Shown: piece by piece, positions 48,421 through 60,299 of the stretch
Position numbering within the stretch: the stretch's first letter is position 1
Layout of the letters: the number at the start of each line of letters is the position of its first letter
From: Eledone cirrhosa
Lineage: Eukaryota > Mollusca > Cephalopoda > Octopoda > Eledonidae
Direction: 5' to 3'
Assembly (NCBI GenBank): GCA_964016885.1
Contig: OZ024747.1
Location: forward strand, 58,559,363 to 58,623,362
Length of the DNA: 64,000 nucleotides
Notes under the pieces: generated by a model
Database searches by the model: none
The model's input: only the letters and a program-made list of their open reading frames with translations
What the model was told of the DNA's origin: nothing
Translations under genes and position numbers: made by a program

Positions 48421-48547
48421 ATAATTGTTTCTACGTTAGGCACAAGGCCACCAATTACCCAGTGTATTAATGGTACTTTATTTTATCGACCCTGTAAGGA
48501 TGAAAGGCAAAGTTTACCTCGGCGGGATTTGAACTCAGACCATAAAA
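48421..48547 (-). mobile_element. SINE, 5'-truncated
   Basis: Body and box B (GGCGGGATTTGAACTC) are present. The copy stops at AGACCATAAA before box A. Confidence 0.85.
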
Positions 48548-48613
48548 TAAAAATAATAACATCACGAATAACATTACATATACCCAATGCGCAACGAGCT
48601 GTGCATTATAATG

Positions 48614-48660
48614 AAAAATTGTTGACCTTGTGCCTAAATCAGAAACCATTATTGTAGTAT
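48614..48660 (+). mobile_element. SINE fragment, 3' end only
   Basis: TTGTTGACCTTGTGCCTAAA and AGAAACCATTATT mark the tail. Orientation switches to plus here. Confidence 0.7.
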
Positions 48661-48665
48661 ACAAA

Positions 48666-48897
48666 GGAGGTAGATTGGCAGTATCGGTGGAGCATCAAGC
48701 AACATGCTTCGTGGCATAGAGTTACGGCCCTCCGTCTTTTGTTTCAACGCCCGCTGGTGTTAGCTTTGACTTTCATCCTTATGAAGTTAATAAAATAAAG
48801 TATCAATAATGCACTGGAGATCGATTTAAACGACTTTTCCCCCACACCAACATTGCTGGCGTTGTGCCTATAGTAGAAATCATTATTACTATTGTTA
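48666..48897 (+). mobile_element. SINE, long-body, diverged
   Basis: Complete head from TAGATTGGCAGTATCGGTGG. Box B is eroded (TTTCAACGCCCGCTGG), and the 3' end is intact. Probably an old insertion. Confidence 0.8.
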
Positions 48898-49105
48898 TGG
48901 ATTGACAGTATCGGTAGAGCGTCGTACAATATGCTTCACTGTATCTAGTTACGGCCCTTTGCGTTCTGATTTCAAGTCCCGCTGTATATCCTTACGGGGT
49001 CGATAAATATTGTAACAGTAATGTACTGGGGTTGATATAATCGAATTTCCTCCCACCAAAAAATTGCTGGCCTTGTGCCTAAAGTAGAAACAATTATTAT
49101 TATTA
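48898..49105 (+). mobile_element. SINE, long-body, diverged with body deletion
   Basis: Head TGGATTGACAGTATCGGTAG. The GAGGTTAACTTTGCC segment between box B and CCTTACGGGG is deleted. It ends in an ATT tail. Confidence 0.8.
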
Positions 49106-49283
49106 TCGGTAGAGGGTCGGACGCCATGCTTTGCAGCAAAGAATTACGGCCCTTTCCATTCTGAGTTCAAATCCCGTCGAGGTTAACTTTGCCTTTCATC
49201 CTTACGGGGTCGATAAAATAAAGTACCAGTAATGCACTGGAATAATTGCTGGCCTTGTGCCAAAAGTAGAAACAATTATTCTT
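49106..49283 (+). mobile_element. SINE, short-body, minimally 5'-truncated
   Basis: It starts at CGGTAGAGGGTCGGACGCC directly after the ATT tail of the previous copy. Body and 3' end are complete. Confidence 0.85.
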
Positions 49284-49370
49284 CAATAAATGATCAGAGG
49301 CCATATTCAGTTGATTCAGATTTATTTAAGTAGAAACAATTATTATTATTATTAAAAATAATAATAATAG

Positions 49371-49597
49371 TGCGGTGGATTGGCAGTACCGGTAGAGGGT
49401 CGGACGCCATGCTTTGCAGCATAGAGTTACGGCCTTTATGATCTGAGTTCAAATCCCGCCGAGGTTAACTTTGCCTTTCATCCTCAGGAGGTCGATAAAA
49501 TAAAGTACCAGTCACGCACTGGGGTCAATTTAATCCACTTCCCCCTCACCCCAAAATTGCTGGCCTTGTGCTTATATAAGAAACCATTATTATTATT
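49371..49597 (+). mobile_element. SINE, long-body, full length
   Basis: Best long-body example. Head GTGCGGTGGATTGGCAGTAC, box B intact, GGGGTCAATTTAATCCACTT insert, CACCCCAAAATTGCTGG, and ATT tail. It is preceded by an AAT triplet stretch. Confidence 0.9.
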
Positions 49598-49599
49598 AA

Positions 49600-49803
49600 A
49601 AGGGCGGTGGTGGATTGGCAGTATCGGTAGAGGGTCGGACGCCATGCTTTCCAGCATAGTTACGTCCCTTTACGATCTGAGTTCAAATCCCGCCGAGGTT
49701 GACTTTGCCTTTCATCCTTACGGGTCGATAAAATAAAGTACCAGTAATGCACTGGGTAATTGCTGGCCTTGTGCCTAAAGTAGAAACAATTATTATTATT
49801 AAA
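49600..49803 (+). mobile_element. SINE, short-body, young-looking copy
   Basis: GGGCGGTGGTGGATTGGCAG head, CCAGCATAGTTACGTCCC variant, GCACTGGGTAATTGCTGG junction without the insert, and ATT tail. It is nearly identical to the 353 copy. Confidence 0.92.
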
Positions 49804-50154
49804 ATGTCTCTCTAAAAAGGTGTTATATTATTTGTAATGAGGTGTTCCAAAGGAAAACGTTAGTGCTAGTTTATAAAGAAACGAAAAGCATTACTCTGAA
49901 TAAATACGAACGGAAACTATAAACCGGAATTGACATTGGCATCAACTATAGATGTAGCAGAATACATTTGTAGAAAGAGAGTTGAATTGGTGCAAAGCAG
50001 GTAATAAAATATAACATTACACACCCGTTAAATATTTGTAAAGTAAAACATAAAATGAAACATTCTCATGTGATACAACGAAGTGACATTGCATTGGATT
50101 GTAATTTATGGGAACGACTGATATAGGAAGATGAATAAACAATTATTTATAGAA
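49804..50154. other. unique sequence
   Basis: Nothing recognised. Confidence 0.45.
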
Positions 50155-50325
50155 GCAGTGAGAGGGAGAAATAGCGTGAGAGAGAGGGGTGTGAGAAAGA
50201 GAAAGAGTAAGAAAGATGAAGTGAGAAAGAGAAGAGAGAGTGTATGAGGAAGAGAGAAAGAGATAGAGTAGGGTAGAAAGAGGCTGAGAGAAAGAGAGAG
50301 TGGCGAAGAGAGAAAGAGTGAGTGA
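50155..50325. repeat. GA-rich purine tract
   Basis: GAGAGA and GAAAGA repeats, plus-strand purine-rich. The minus-strand open frame here (Leu/Ser-rich) is an artefact. Confidence 0.85.
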
Positions 50326-50575
50326 CAGATCTTTTGAAACATGGAGTGTTTCAGAAGTTCATCTAAGGAACATATGGTTCTTGGTTCGACGTTACTCTGC
50401 GGCACCATGTAATATGTTTCTGCCATCCATGGGTACTTAACACCTGGGGAAACGTTTGGGTGTCATCGCGATATACGGTTTGTCAGATCCCATCTATCTC
50501 CAGTCCTGAAAAGAGCAGATTTCCTCTAGAGAGCGAGAGGGAGAAATCTAATGAGGGGAAAATATAGAGGAAAAT
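50326..50575. other. unique sequence
   Basis: CCAGTCCTGAAAAGAGCAGATTTC resembles CCAGTCCTGAAGAGCGCATTTC at 24.65 kb, perhaps a shared old repeat. Confidence 0.35.
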
Positions 50576-50852
50576 AGTTCTTATTTATCGACCTTGAAAG
50601 TTATTTTATTTATCGACCTTGAAAGGTTGAAATACAAAGTTGATATCGGCATAAGACAAACACTCTTTGGGGAGTGGATAGTCGATTAAATCGACCCCAG
50701 TGGGTTACTGATACTTTATTTTATCGACCCTGTAAGCATAAAAGGCAAAGTTAACCTAGGCGGAATTTGAACTCAAAACGTAAAAGGCCGTAACTCTATG
50801 TTTCGAAGCATGTTACCCGACGCTCTACAAATACTGCCAACCTACCGCCCTG
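50576..50852 (-). mobile_element. SINE copies, one full and one internal fragment
   Basis: 50576-50648 repeats TTATTTATCGACCTTGAAAG twice, a truncated body. A full long-body copy follows (GATTAAATCGACCCCAGTGG, GGCGGAATTTGAACTC, TACAAATACTGCCAACCTAC). Confidence 0.8.
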
Positions 50853-51124
50853 AACAGGGAACGAATAATGTAGAGCAGTTTATCCAAGGCTCTCACGACA
50901 CACCTAATGTTTTTATTTCATAAAAAAAAAGACATTTGAATGAGAGAAAATGTGTGCAGCTTCACACAGAGGTTCAAATATGGCGAGAAAAAAATGTTGA
51001 AGGAAGATAAATTATTAATGTATTGTGTGGTCCTGGGTATAATAGATATGCATCAAGTCGGGGAGAAGTAGGACTCACTATATTTAAACTAGAAGAAATA
51101 TTGACATCGACAGCGTATGTATAT
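50853..51124. other. unique sequence
   Basis: Nothing recognised. Confidence 0.45.
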
Positions 51125-51420
51125 TATACATAATCATGTTATATATTTTTCACATATACTTCTCTATACCGATGTTGTATATTTTCACATATAGCCCTCT
51201 ATAATCATGTTCTAGATTTTCACATATACCCCTCTATAGACATATATATTTTCACATATACTTCTATAGAAACATGTATATTTTCACATATACTTCTATA
51301 GAAACATGTATATTTTCACATATACTTCTATAGAAACATGTATATTTTCACATATACTTCTATAGAAACATGTATATTTTCACATATACTCCTCTATAAG
51401 CATATTTTCATATATACTCC
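51125..51420. repeat. 32 bp minisatellite
   Basis: Units of TATATTTTCACATATACTTC plus TATAGAAACATG repeat in near-perfect register from about 51250 to 51380. More diverged units (TTTTCACATATACCCCTCTATA) lie on either side. Confidence 0.9.
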
Positions 51421-51424
51421 TCTA

Positions 51425-51480
51425 TTCGAAAATGAAGCTCACTATCTCGTGATTTTGAACCCAATGCTCTAACCACTAAG
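51425..51480 (-). mobile_element. tRNA-like SINE head fragment
   Basis: On the minus strand TTAGTGGTTAGAGCATTGGG and TCAAAATCACGAGATAG match the head of the second SINE family, best seen at 53.95-54.15 kb. Body absent. Confidence 0.5.
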
Positions 51481-51501
51481 TCATAACATAAATATATTAT
51501 T

Positions 51502-51680
51502 AAGAGTTGGCAGTATCGGTAGAGGGTCGGGCGCTATGCTTTGACGCATAGAGTTACGGCCCTTGCCATTCTGAGTTCAAAACTTTGCCTTTCATCCTTA
51601 CGGGGTCGATAAAATAAAGTACCAGTAATGCACTGGGTAAATTTGCTGGCCTTGTGCCATAAAGTAGAAACAATTATTAA
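51502..51680 (+). mobile_element. SINE, short-body, with box B deletion
   Basis: Full head from GTTGGCAGTATCGGTAGAGG. TGAGTTCAAA then joins directly to ACTTTGCCTTTCATCC, removing about 16 bases that include the second half of box B. RNA polymerase III promotion should be lost in this copy. Confidence 0.9.
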
Positions 51681-52854
51681 GAGATATAGAGGAGAGTCTG
51701 CTCATTTATAATCCAGTGGTTACAGTCTATTGTTGCGGAATATGTGTGCCCGTCAGGCAAATGACCATTCCTGTGTGTATTCCAGGACACTCGTGTGTGT
51801 TTAACAGTTAAAGAAATGTCACTTCTATTATAATTGAATCTTTAATGTTTTCTTGTTTGAATATAACATTGTTTTTTCTTTTACATTCTTTTCACACTTT
51901 CACATCCTTTATTTTTCAGTCTATATACAAAAGCTTCGAATCAATGCTTACTGATTGCACTAACATGCTGGATAACATTTCACAGCATTTATTCAAACAC
52001 CCAGCGGGATTCTTAGCGTTAAATAAGACAATTACTTCTTATTGAATATCGGTAAGTTGAGACAGTGTAAATAATTATATTTATAAGACGAAGAAAAAAT
52101 ATTTCAATCAATGGTAAAAATTTCGTTTAATTCGTTCTAGAAAAACACATTAATTCCGTGACTTTTTATGTTGAAGTTGATATCAATAAAATGTTTTAAT
52201 ATTGTTTTCTCATCTATATATAACATTTCTTGATTATTGATGTAAATGTGTATCGTTTTCTCAACAGAGGGAATTAATGAATCACTGATTAAACACTATA
52301 AACGAGGCAGAAAACAAGCATAAATTTAATAATTCTATAACGAAATGATTGATATCAGTTAAAAATTAGTGAAATATTATTGAAATAAATGAATTTAAGT
52401 TGATCTGAGTTAATAATAACATTCGATCGTTTGCAATTATGCAAACAAGCCTCAATTTTATAGCCATGTCAGTAGAGCGAACATTTTCTCATTTTCTTTT
52501 TTTGTTAAAGTTGAAATAGCATTTAAAGGTTATTTTAATGATGATTCTTTCCAAATTCTACATAAAACATGCATCTCATTATACAAGGGGAACTTAAAAT
52601 AGATGCATCATTGCGTTTGACTTGATATTTTTAATTAATGTATTAGATATGCACTCATAAATAGATTCGGGAAACCTGGACAATGTTATTTTGTTTTTTG
52701 TTTTGTTTTTTCAATAGAAACAGTTATCCCAGGAAGAAAATCTTACATCTTCAGGCCATCAATTATGTCTAAGGAAAATACAATGGCCTATACAACCTAG
52801 CAGATGTGTCGTTCCAGCAAGTGATTCTGTGTATTATCAGGTCCAACACTAATC
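51681..52854. other. unique AT-rich sequence
   Basis: 1.2 kb with no recognised gene. The 66-codon frame at 51845-52045 lacks known motifs. Confidence 0.45.
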
Positions 52855-53790
52855 CACTGTTTTCTCATAAGTCCATCTTGAAAACATGTCAACAACATAG
52901 ACCCCCCGTCTTTCTGATTTTTTGTCTGATTAAGAAATTGAATTTCCCCCTAACAAGCCAATGCTCTATCCAATATTCTGCACCTCTCATTACTCAGACA
53001 CTAGAGACATCTTCCTGATTTGCGAACTATTATATAGTGAAGTAGATGCCAGCGTTTAGACCTAGGGTACATCCATGTGTTCTTATATTTCTATTTTGCT
53101 TGAAGAAAGTATTTCAGAGAACCAGCTGGTGTTCAATACACAATATGAAAAGAGATAATCCATTTTCTTTGCATTTTCCAGTGACATGCTTGCCAAAAAC
53201 CAGGCCAAGTGTCATGATCTACACCCACTCTACCATTAAAGTCACCCATAATAACTAGCTTCTCTTCACTTGAAACATTTTGCACCAGATTCCAAAAATC
53301 ATGATAAACATTTCCAATGCTTTCAATGGAATATGACATTGGAGGTGCCTAAACACGCACAATTGTCAGGACTCGATCTGTTAGCTGGAACCGAAAAGCT
53401 ATGCGTTCAGATACACCACTTGGATACAGTCAGTTGAGGTTTTAATTGCAGAACCAATACCTGAATCCTTTCCAAAAGAAAGTGTATCCTAATGGCTTTT
53501 CAGTAAGTTCGTCATCTCTATGTGGATATGTCTCAGATAGTGTAATGACGTCTAGATAATATTTGCCAATTTCTTTCGCAATCAATGCTGTTCGCCGTTC
53601 TGCTTTATCAGACTTGTTGTATAAGAAAGTAGGTGTATTGAAACTTCATACTGAGACTAGGTTTGTTCGGGGGCTCATTGCTTGTGTTTGTCACTGTAGC
53701 AGGATGACTATCGGTTCCAAACCGTGGCACCCGAGGTTGCCTGCTTGGACGGACCTGTTCACCAGAAGATCCCGAGCCCTTTCCGCTATT
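52855..53790 (-). pseudogene. LINE endonuclease (EEP) domain remnant
   Basis: The minus strand holds an apurinic-type endonuclease in pieces. First comes DKAERRTALIAKEIGKYY, LDVITLSET and LTEKPLGYTFFW (53609-53471), with the catalytic Glu in SET. Stops follow. Next is an open frame 53339-53133 with EEKLVIMGDFNGRVGVDHDT, containing the catalytic Asp and Asn of GDFN. Out of frame beyond that come GLSLFILCIEHQLVL and RTHGCTLGLNAG, and finally RILDRALAC and GEIQFLNQTKNQK to about 52860. The order matches the N-terminal domain of RTE/CR1-group LINEs, whose fragments are often labelled craniofacial development protein 2-like in animal genomes. In live elements the domain nicks target DNA. No reverse transcriptase follows; this copy is dead. 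Confidence 0.8.
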
Positions 53791-53952
53791 TACTGAATTT
53801 GTGTGAGATATATCAATTACAATTATGGATGCACATTTAGGTTACTGCCAAGCCCTCGTATCTTAAATACAGCCGAAAGTGAACAAGTGAACAATTTTTG
53901 GTGCATGAAGTTTTCAGTCCTTTCATATATATATATATGTGTGTGTGTGTGT

Positions 53953-54150
53953 ATCGATAGTCGATCGACAGGATCCCAGACCTAGTCAAATCGGACCTAG
54001 GTAATAATGTTTCCATTGGTCTTTCAGAAAGTGCAACTTGAAATTGTCTTGCTCAAGGACATAACGTATCGCCCGGCCAGAGAATCAAACTCACAACATC
54101 ATGATTGTGAATCCAATTCTCTAACCACTAAGCCACGCGCCTTCACTAAG
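53953..54150 (-). mobile_element. second tRNA-derived SINE family
   Basis: Reading minus: GTGAAGGCGCGTGGCTTAGT, GGTTAGAGAATTGGATTC, CATGATGTTGTGAGTTTGAT (box B-like), then CTCTGGCCGGGCGATACG, CTTGAGCAAGACAATTTCAA and GGATCCTGTCGATCGAC, ending in a GT tail. Head, body and tail are all present. Confidence 0.75.
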
Positions 54151-54236
54151 TTATAAGGTTAGCGTGAGTACATCACCATTTTCTGTGTATGCAATATAAG
54201 ACTTAACATACATATTACCAACATGATGTGACGAAA

Positions 54237-54240
<4 letters not shown>
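54151..54240. other. short unique spacer
   Basis: TTCTGTGTATGCAATATAAG lies before the TA/GT tract. After it, the related ATATTGCACACACAGCAAAT appears inverted (about 54385), so the microsatellite sits inside a weak inverted repeat (54172-54225 with 54355-54432). Confidence 0.5.

Positions 54241-54332
<92 letters not shown>
54241..54332. repeat. (TA)n-(GT)n microsatellite
   Basis: About 35 bases of TA and about 55 bases of GT. Confidence 0.95.
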
Positions 54333-54333
<1 letters not shown>

Positions 54334-54750
54334 TAGACATATATATAATCTTTATATCATGTTGGCAACATGTATGTTAAATCTTATATTGCACACACAG
54401 CAAATAGCGATGTAATCACGCTACCCTTATAACTAGTCGACATATATTAGTATTTTTTTCTAACAACTATAGTATATTATATATAAAAAGCAAAATGTGC
54501 CAGTTACATTTATCCAATTACTTTCAGATACCGTCTTTTATAACTTTTGTACTTCTAGTACAGTGCAATTACATCTAGCTAGACGCCATTTTAATCGTAG
54601 TTGCAAGCCACAACTTAGAAATAGATTTTGATATTTTTAATATTTTTAAAACCTAAAAACGATATTGCAGACGATAATATTCGACTCATAATCAGCTGCC
54701 TCAAGAATATTGTCAGACGCAGACGATTAAGCGTATATAGTGTGTAGGAA
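54333..54750. other. unique sequence
   Basis: Apart from the inverted match noted at 54.16 kb, nothing is recognised. Confidence 0.45.
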
Positions 54751-55000
<250 letters not shown>

Positions 55001-55205
55001 CATAACTTAGCGGTATGACATGTAACGGATCGATGGAACGTGAACTAGACATTTAAAAAAGTATGTACTATGGTCGGTATAACCAAACAAATCCCATGTG
55101 GGCATATTTATATTTTTTTAATGGTTTTATATAATAATCACAGGCACACGGCCATTTTATTTGAATTTTGATTTCAACTAGGAAATAATGTATATTTCTA
55201 CTTCG

Positions 55206-55458
55206 ATATAAGTGAGTAGCTAATAATATATGTTTCTACATCTATATATATATGTGAGTAGCTAATAATATATGTTTCTACATCTATATATATGTGAGCA
55301 ACTAATAATATATATTTCTACATCTATATATATGTGAGCAACTAATAATATATGTTTCTACATCTATATATATGTGAGCAACTAATAATATATGTTTCTA
55401 TATCTATATATATGTGAGCAACTAATAATATATGTTTCTATATCTATACATGTGAGCA
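55206..55458. repeat. 40 bp minisatellite, 6-7 units
   Basis: The marker GTGAG recurs at 55212, 55254, 55294, 55334, 55374, 55414 and about 55450. The unit is GTGAGCAACTAATAATATAT plus GTTTCTACATCTATATATAT. Confidence 0.95.
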
Positions 55459-55960
55459 GCTAATCATGACAATTCATATAGGGTTCTTGATATTTTGTAT
55501 TCTATATGTGCTCATATGCACAAGCTTCTATAGCCACACCGTGTCCTCTTAGGGTCCCTGCGACAGAATTATTATCAGTAGCGTGCTGAACAAAATTATT
55601 TGTGATATTATTTACACCCATATATATATATATATATTTCTAGCTTAGCTGGCGCCAGTTTCAACCAAATGACTCCGTGTCTAGTAAATGGATCGATTTA
55701 TTACACCACACCTCAAATCAACGTTCTAACAATCACGCCCTGAAATGTTTGGTGTTGTGCCAAATTTAGAGGCTTATTTTGGTATATTTAGTATTATCAA
55801 AGTTTCCCATAGTTTAATTCGAGATTCTACTGCACAAGCATGTGTGTGGAATACTGCTATTAGCGTGTGAAGATGCTTGTGTTTATGTTTTTTATCCAGA
55901 CTGAGGTGTTTGTTTTGTGTTGCATAGAGTGATTCTCGTGTTTCCTCTGTTGTCTAGAAT
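55459..55960. other. unique sequence
   Basis: Nothing recognised. A short TA run lies at 55620-55636. Confidence 0.45.
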
Positions 55961-55961
55961 A

Positions 55962-56866
55962 CTAGCAGTGGTACCCGGCGTTGCACGGGATAAGGTATTT
56001 TGGAACGCGGCCCGCCAACAGACCTAATCGTGGAAAAACTGCATGCCTGGACAATATGTAAAGAAAATAAACCGAATACTCTGATGGCTGGATAATCTTT
56101 AAGATTTTCCTCGATGAAGCAGGAATAATGCAGGTGTACACCTAATGCGGGCCCTAGGGGATCAAGAATAAGAATTTTTTTATATGCATAATATGCCTTG
56201 AAATTTCGGGAAATTCGGCTCGATGTAACGCATCAAAGAAGTCCTAAAAAGCTGAAAAAATGAAGTTTTTCACTTAATGCGGGCCCTAGGCCTTAAAGAA
56301 ATTGGATTTTCTTTGCTCGCAGTATGAAAAAGAGACTGACTAATACATAGTTACAATTTCAAGGAAATCAGTCTGACATAACGCCTCAAAAAACCCTTAA
56401 AACCTGAAAAAACGCAGTTTTTCACCTAGGGATCAAAAAGTTGAATTTTTGTATGTGCATAACGCTCCTTGAAACATAAGTAATACACATGTAAAGTTTG
56501 AAAAAAGTCGGTTGGGTGCTTCTCGAGTTTTAGGGATTCAAACTCACAGACACACACAGACAGTCATCCTCAGGGAAGTGACGTAATGAAGACAGTCAGG
56601 CATACAGACATATATTATTAGGGCGCGACGTTATATGTATGTATCTATCTAAAAAGAAAAAGACTAAGAATTATAGAGAGATATCCCTAAATCACCTAAT
56701 GCGGTCCCTAGGGCATTGAACATTTGAAATTTCTTTTGGCTAAGAACACTCCCTGAAACAAAAGTATTACTTGTGTAAAGTTTGAAAACAGTCGGTTAGG
56801 TGCTACGCGAGTTTTAGGGATTCAAACTCACACACACACAGACATCCTTAGTTTTATATATATAGA
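55962..56866 (-). mobile_element. non-autonomous Helitron, complete ends
   Basis: Read on the minus strand, the element begins TCTATATATATAAAACTAAG (5' TC at 56866-56865). It ends with the hairpin CCCG/CGGG around TGCAACGC, then TACCACTG, then CTAG (55965-55962). The neighbours are A on the 5' side and T on the 3' side, matching the known Helitron A/T target. No Rep-helicase is present. Inside, the 5' end module (TAGGGATTCAAACTCACA and flank) occurs twice (about 56481-56585 and 56761-56860), and CCTAATGCGGGCCCTAGGG recurs about every 130-150 bases with further copies at 56276 and 56698. Confidence 0.8.
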
Positions 56867-57159
56867 TAAACGTAATTCGTGAGGGGATTGTGTACAATAT
56901 ATGGTCTATGAGATGTGTTTCGATTTAAAAGATCTATTATGGAAAATCTATGTGTTTTGTGTCGTATGTCAATAATGTAGAATATGTGTAGTGTATATTC
57001 ATTAAAAGGTGATCTATCTCTCTCTATCTCTCTCTTCCTCTCTCTCTCTCTATGTATATATATATATATATATATATATAAATGAATAAAGTTAATATAT
57101 GTAAATTAATTTTGATTTATTTTGAAAAATTGGTTGAATTTTGCTTGTTCTGCTTATCT

Positions 57160-57230
<71 letters not shown>

Positions 57231-57235
57231 TATTA
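56867..57235. repeat. microsatellites (CT)n, (TA)n and (CA)n with short spacers
   Basis: CT at 57015-57052, TA at 57055-57080 and 57162-57208, CA at 57209-57231. The spacers are unassigned. Confidence 0.85.
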
Positions 57236-58024
<789 letters not shown>

Positions 58025-58101
<77 letters not shown>

Positions 58102-58165
58102 ATGTGTGTATATATATATACATATATATATCCCTAAATATATATATAAATACATATATCCCTAA

Positions 58166-58237
<72 letters not shown>
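58025..58237. repeat. (TA)n/(GT)n microsatellites
   Basis: TA at 58036-58086, a GT run, TATCCCTAAATATATA repeated twice (58128 and 58156), and TA to 58237. Confidence 0.9.
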
Positions 58238-58241
<4 letters not shown>

Positions 58242-58418
58242 TATTAAATAAATGGAAAACTATATTTATAAAACCATATTTATTTCATTATATATATTTC
58301 GGGGATATCATATTAACAATATGCTATGCCTTCATCAGACAAAAAACAGTTTGTCGAGTGCTTTTATATCAGTTATAAATATTTACTAGTTGTAACCCAA
58401 CAATTTTAAATATAACTT

Positions 58419-58425
<7 letters not shown>
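58238..58425 (-). mobile_element. hammerhead family 2, internally deleted single copy
   Basis: The first 105 bases match the left arm of the 28.0 kb foldback. At CAGACAAAAAACAG the sequence jumps to TTTGTCGAGTGCTTTTATAT, the post-palindrome tail, ending ATAACTTTACAT. The palindromic middle is thus missing, leaving a 188 base element between TA tracts. Confidence 0.85.
58281..58346 (-). ncRNA. hammerhead ribozyme, family 2, deleted element
   Basis: Same core as 28021-28086. The deletion changed the 5' strand of stem I to UUUUUUGU, which still pairs with AUGAAA over 6 bases, so the fold could survive. Confidence 0.65.
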
Positions 58426-58461
<36 letters not shown>

Positions 58462-58462
58462 G
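58426..58462. repeat. (TA)n microsatellite
   Basis: TA tract closing the family 2 element. Confidence 0.9.
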
Positions 58463-60299
58463 TTAATATATCCTTATATATACTGCTGATCTATGTGTAT
58501 GTATATACATATATATGAGTGTGTGTGTGTTTATGTGAGTTCGTTTGTGTGTCAGAGAGACTGTTGGTGTAAGTTTGGCAATCGGGAATATATAATCTAA
58601 AGAAAAACTTCGTAAAAACAATTTAGAAGTTTAATCGACATTATATGTTTGTCACATTCTATCAAGCCCCCGTTGTTTTATTAATTAATATGGAATTATC
58701 TGACCTTTCGCCGTTATTGATTGTGGACTATAGATAGGTGTTGAATTACCATTACTAATATTCACACATGTACTAATTGAAATATGAGAAGGAGAAATTG
58801 ATGTTAACGCTACCCGTATGGTTACTAATTACAATGAAACCCAACAGTTTACACATCTTTCTACCAGGTTTGGTTACAGATCTTGTGGGCACCCCGCATA
58901 CACACAAAATAGAATACACAGCAAGCCAGCCAATTTTAGATATCAAAGTTAGCTTGGCTCAAGTAAGTGGAAATGAAAACTTTTACATACAGGTATTAAA
59001 TTTAAAAAATCCTAACGAGCTGAGAGCACATATAAATTGCTACAGCCGTCGCTGGTAGAGCCCTCCACGACAGGTGGCCCAGAGCTTTGCCCTTCTCCCT
59101 CCTTTAAATCCGGCCCAACTTGCCACACCATTATGTTTTGTAATCCATGCGCCTGCCATTCGCTAAACTCTTGTCGAATAGATTTTTCTGTATGCTGCAA
59201 ACATACAGCTACCCTTTTTTAAGCAGTATCAAGAGGTTACAATTAACTTGATTTCTTCCACTCATGAACGCTGCGTTATGCACAAGTAACATATGGTGAA
59301 TCCATCTACACTTTGCTAACTACTTGAAGAACAGATCGAGTTTCGGATGTAAGGATTTTAGAATCCAATTGAAAATATTGGACTCTAAAAACCTCACATC
59401 CATCACTCAAAATATCAGAACTGTAGCTTATTACAGAGAAGGCTAGATTTCTAGTGCCTATTACATAGTTCCTTGTATTAAGTTCAGTTGTAAATACTAC
59501 TCAATTCCGTTTATAATATATCTTTCTAATCCTTCATTTGTGTGTTTGGCACTCTCTCTAGTTAGTTGATTCTTAAGTATGTGTATATCTGTATTTGCAC
59601 TAACTGTATCTAAGTTTCTTCATCCAGCATTGTATTAATGATTTTAACTAGTTTTCCTCCCTTCTCGATTACTTTGGCACATATTTCTAATCGAAATTTC
59701 ACGTTCATTTCTGTTTTAAATAATCGTCTTTAAGCAAGAGGTTGTTAATTTTCTTGTCACTGCATTTCTATTCAAGCCAAGTCCTGTTAGCACCCCAGTT
59801 AATGATGTTAGTGGAGAAATATTATTAATTAGGGGCCAATAAATAATGTACATGGTGAAAATGCTTGAGCGTTGGGTGAGTTATCTAACGCTATTTATTC
59901 ACTTCTTTGATTTCCACTTCGGTGACGTCGCTCAGGAGTACACCCTCGTTCAACTGGGCACGTCGTCCGACCTGTATTTGACCAGTGTGCCGAGGTAGGA
60001 GTATATAGCAACAACGACATACTGATCGAAAAAAAAATATATATATTTCCATTAGTGTTTTCTTTTTTGATATTCTGTGTTATTGGTATAAAGTAAAACG
60101 TATAGATAAAACACTGTAACTTAATACAACTGTATCAATATCCAATAATTTCATTTAGTTTGTAGAATAACTCTTGTTCAACATTTTATCGGAGTCATTC
60201 ATAATGTTCTGCCATAGCACATGCGTTTTTTCTCCTTCGTGAAGTAAATATCATTTAAAGATCAACGGCAATAATTGATATATTTGGCTTGAGAATGGT
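58463..60299. other. about 1.8 kb of mostly unique sequence
   Basis: A GC-richer patch at 59040-59220 is open on both strands (58777-59058 plus, 93 codons; 59037-59222 plus and 59012-59200 minus, about 61 codons each). None gives a protein I recognise. TTTTAGAATCCAATTGAAAATATTGGACTC (59350-59380) contains a small hairpin. Confidence 0.4.

Noticed and set aside
58777..59222. Small frames near 59 kb as host exons
   Set aside because: Plus and minus strands are both open over the same bases, and no splice or domain evidence favours either.
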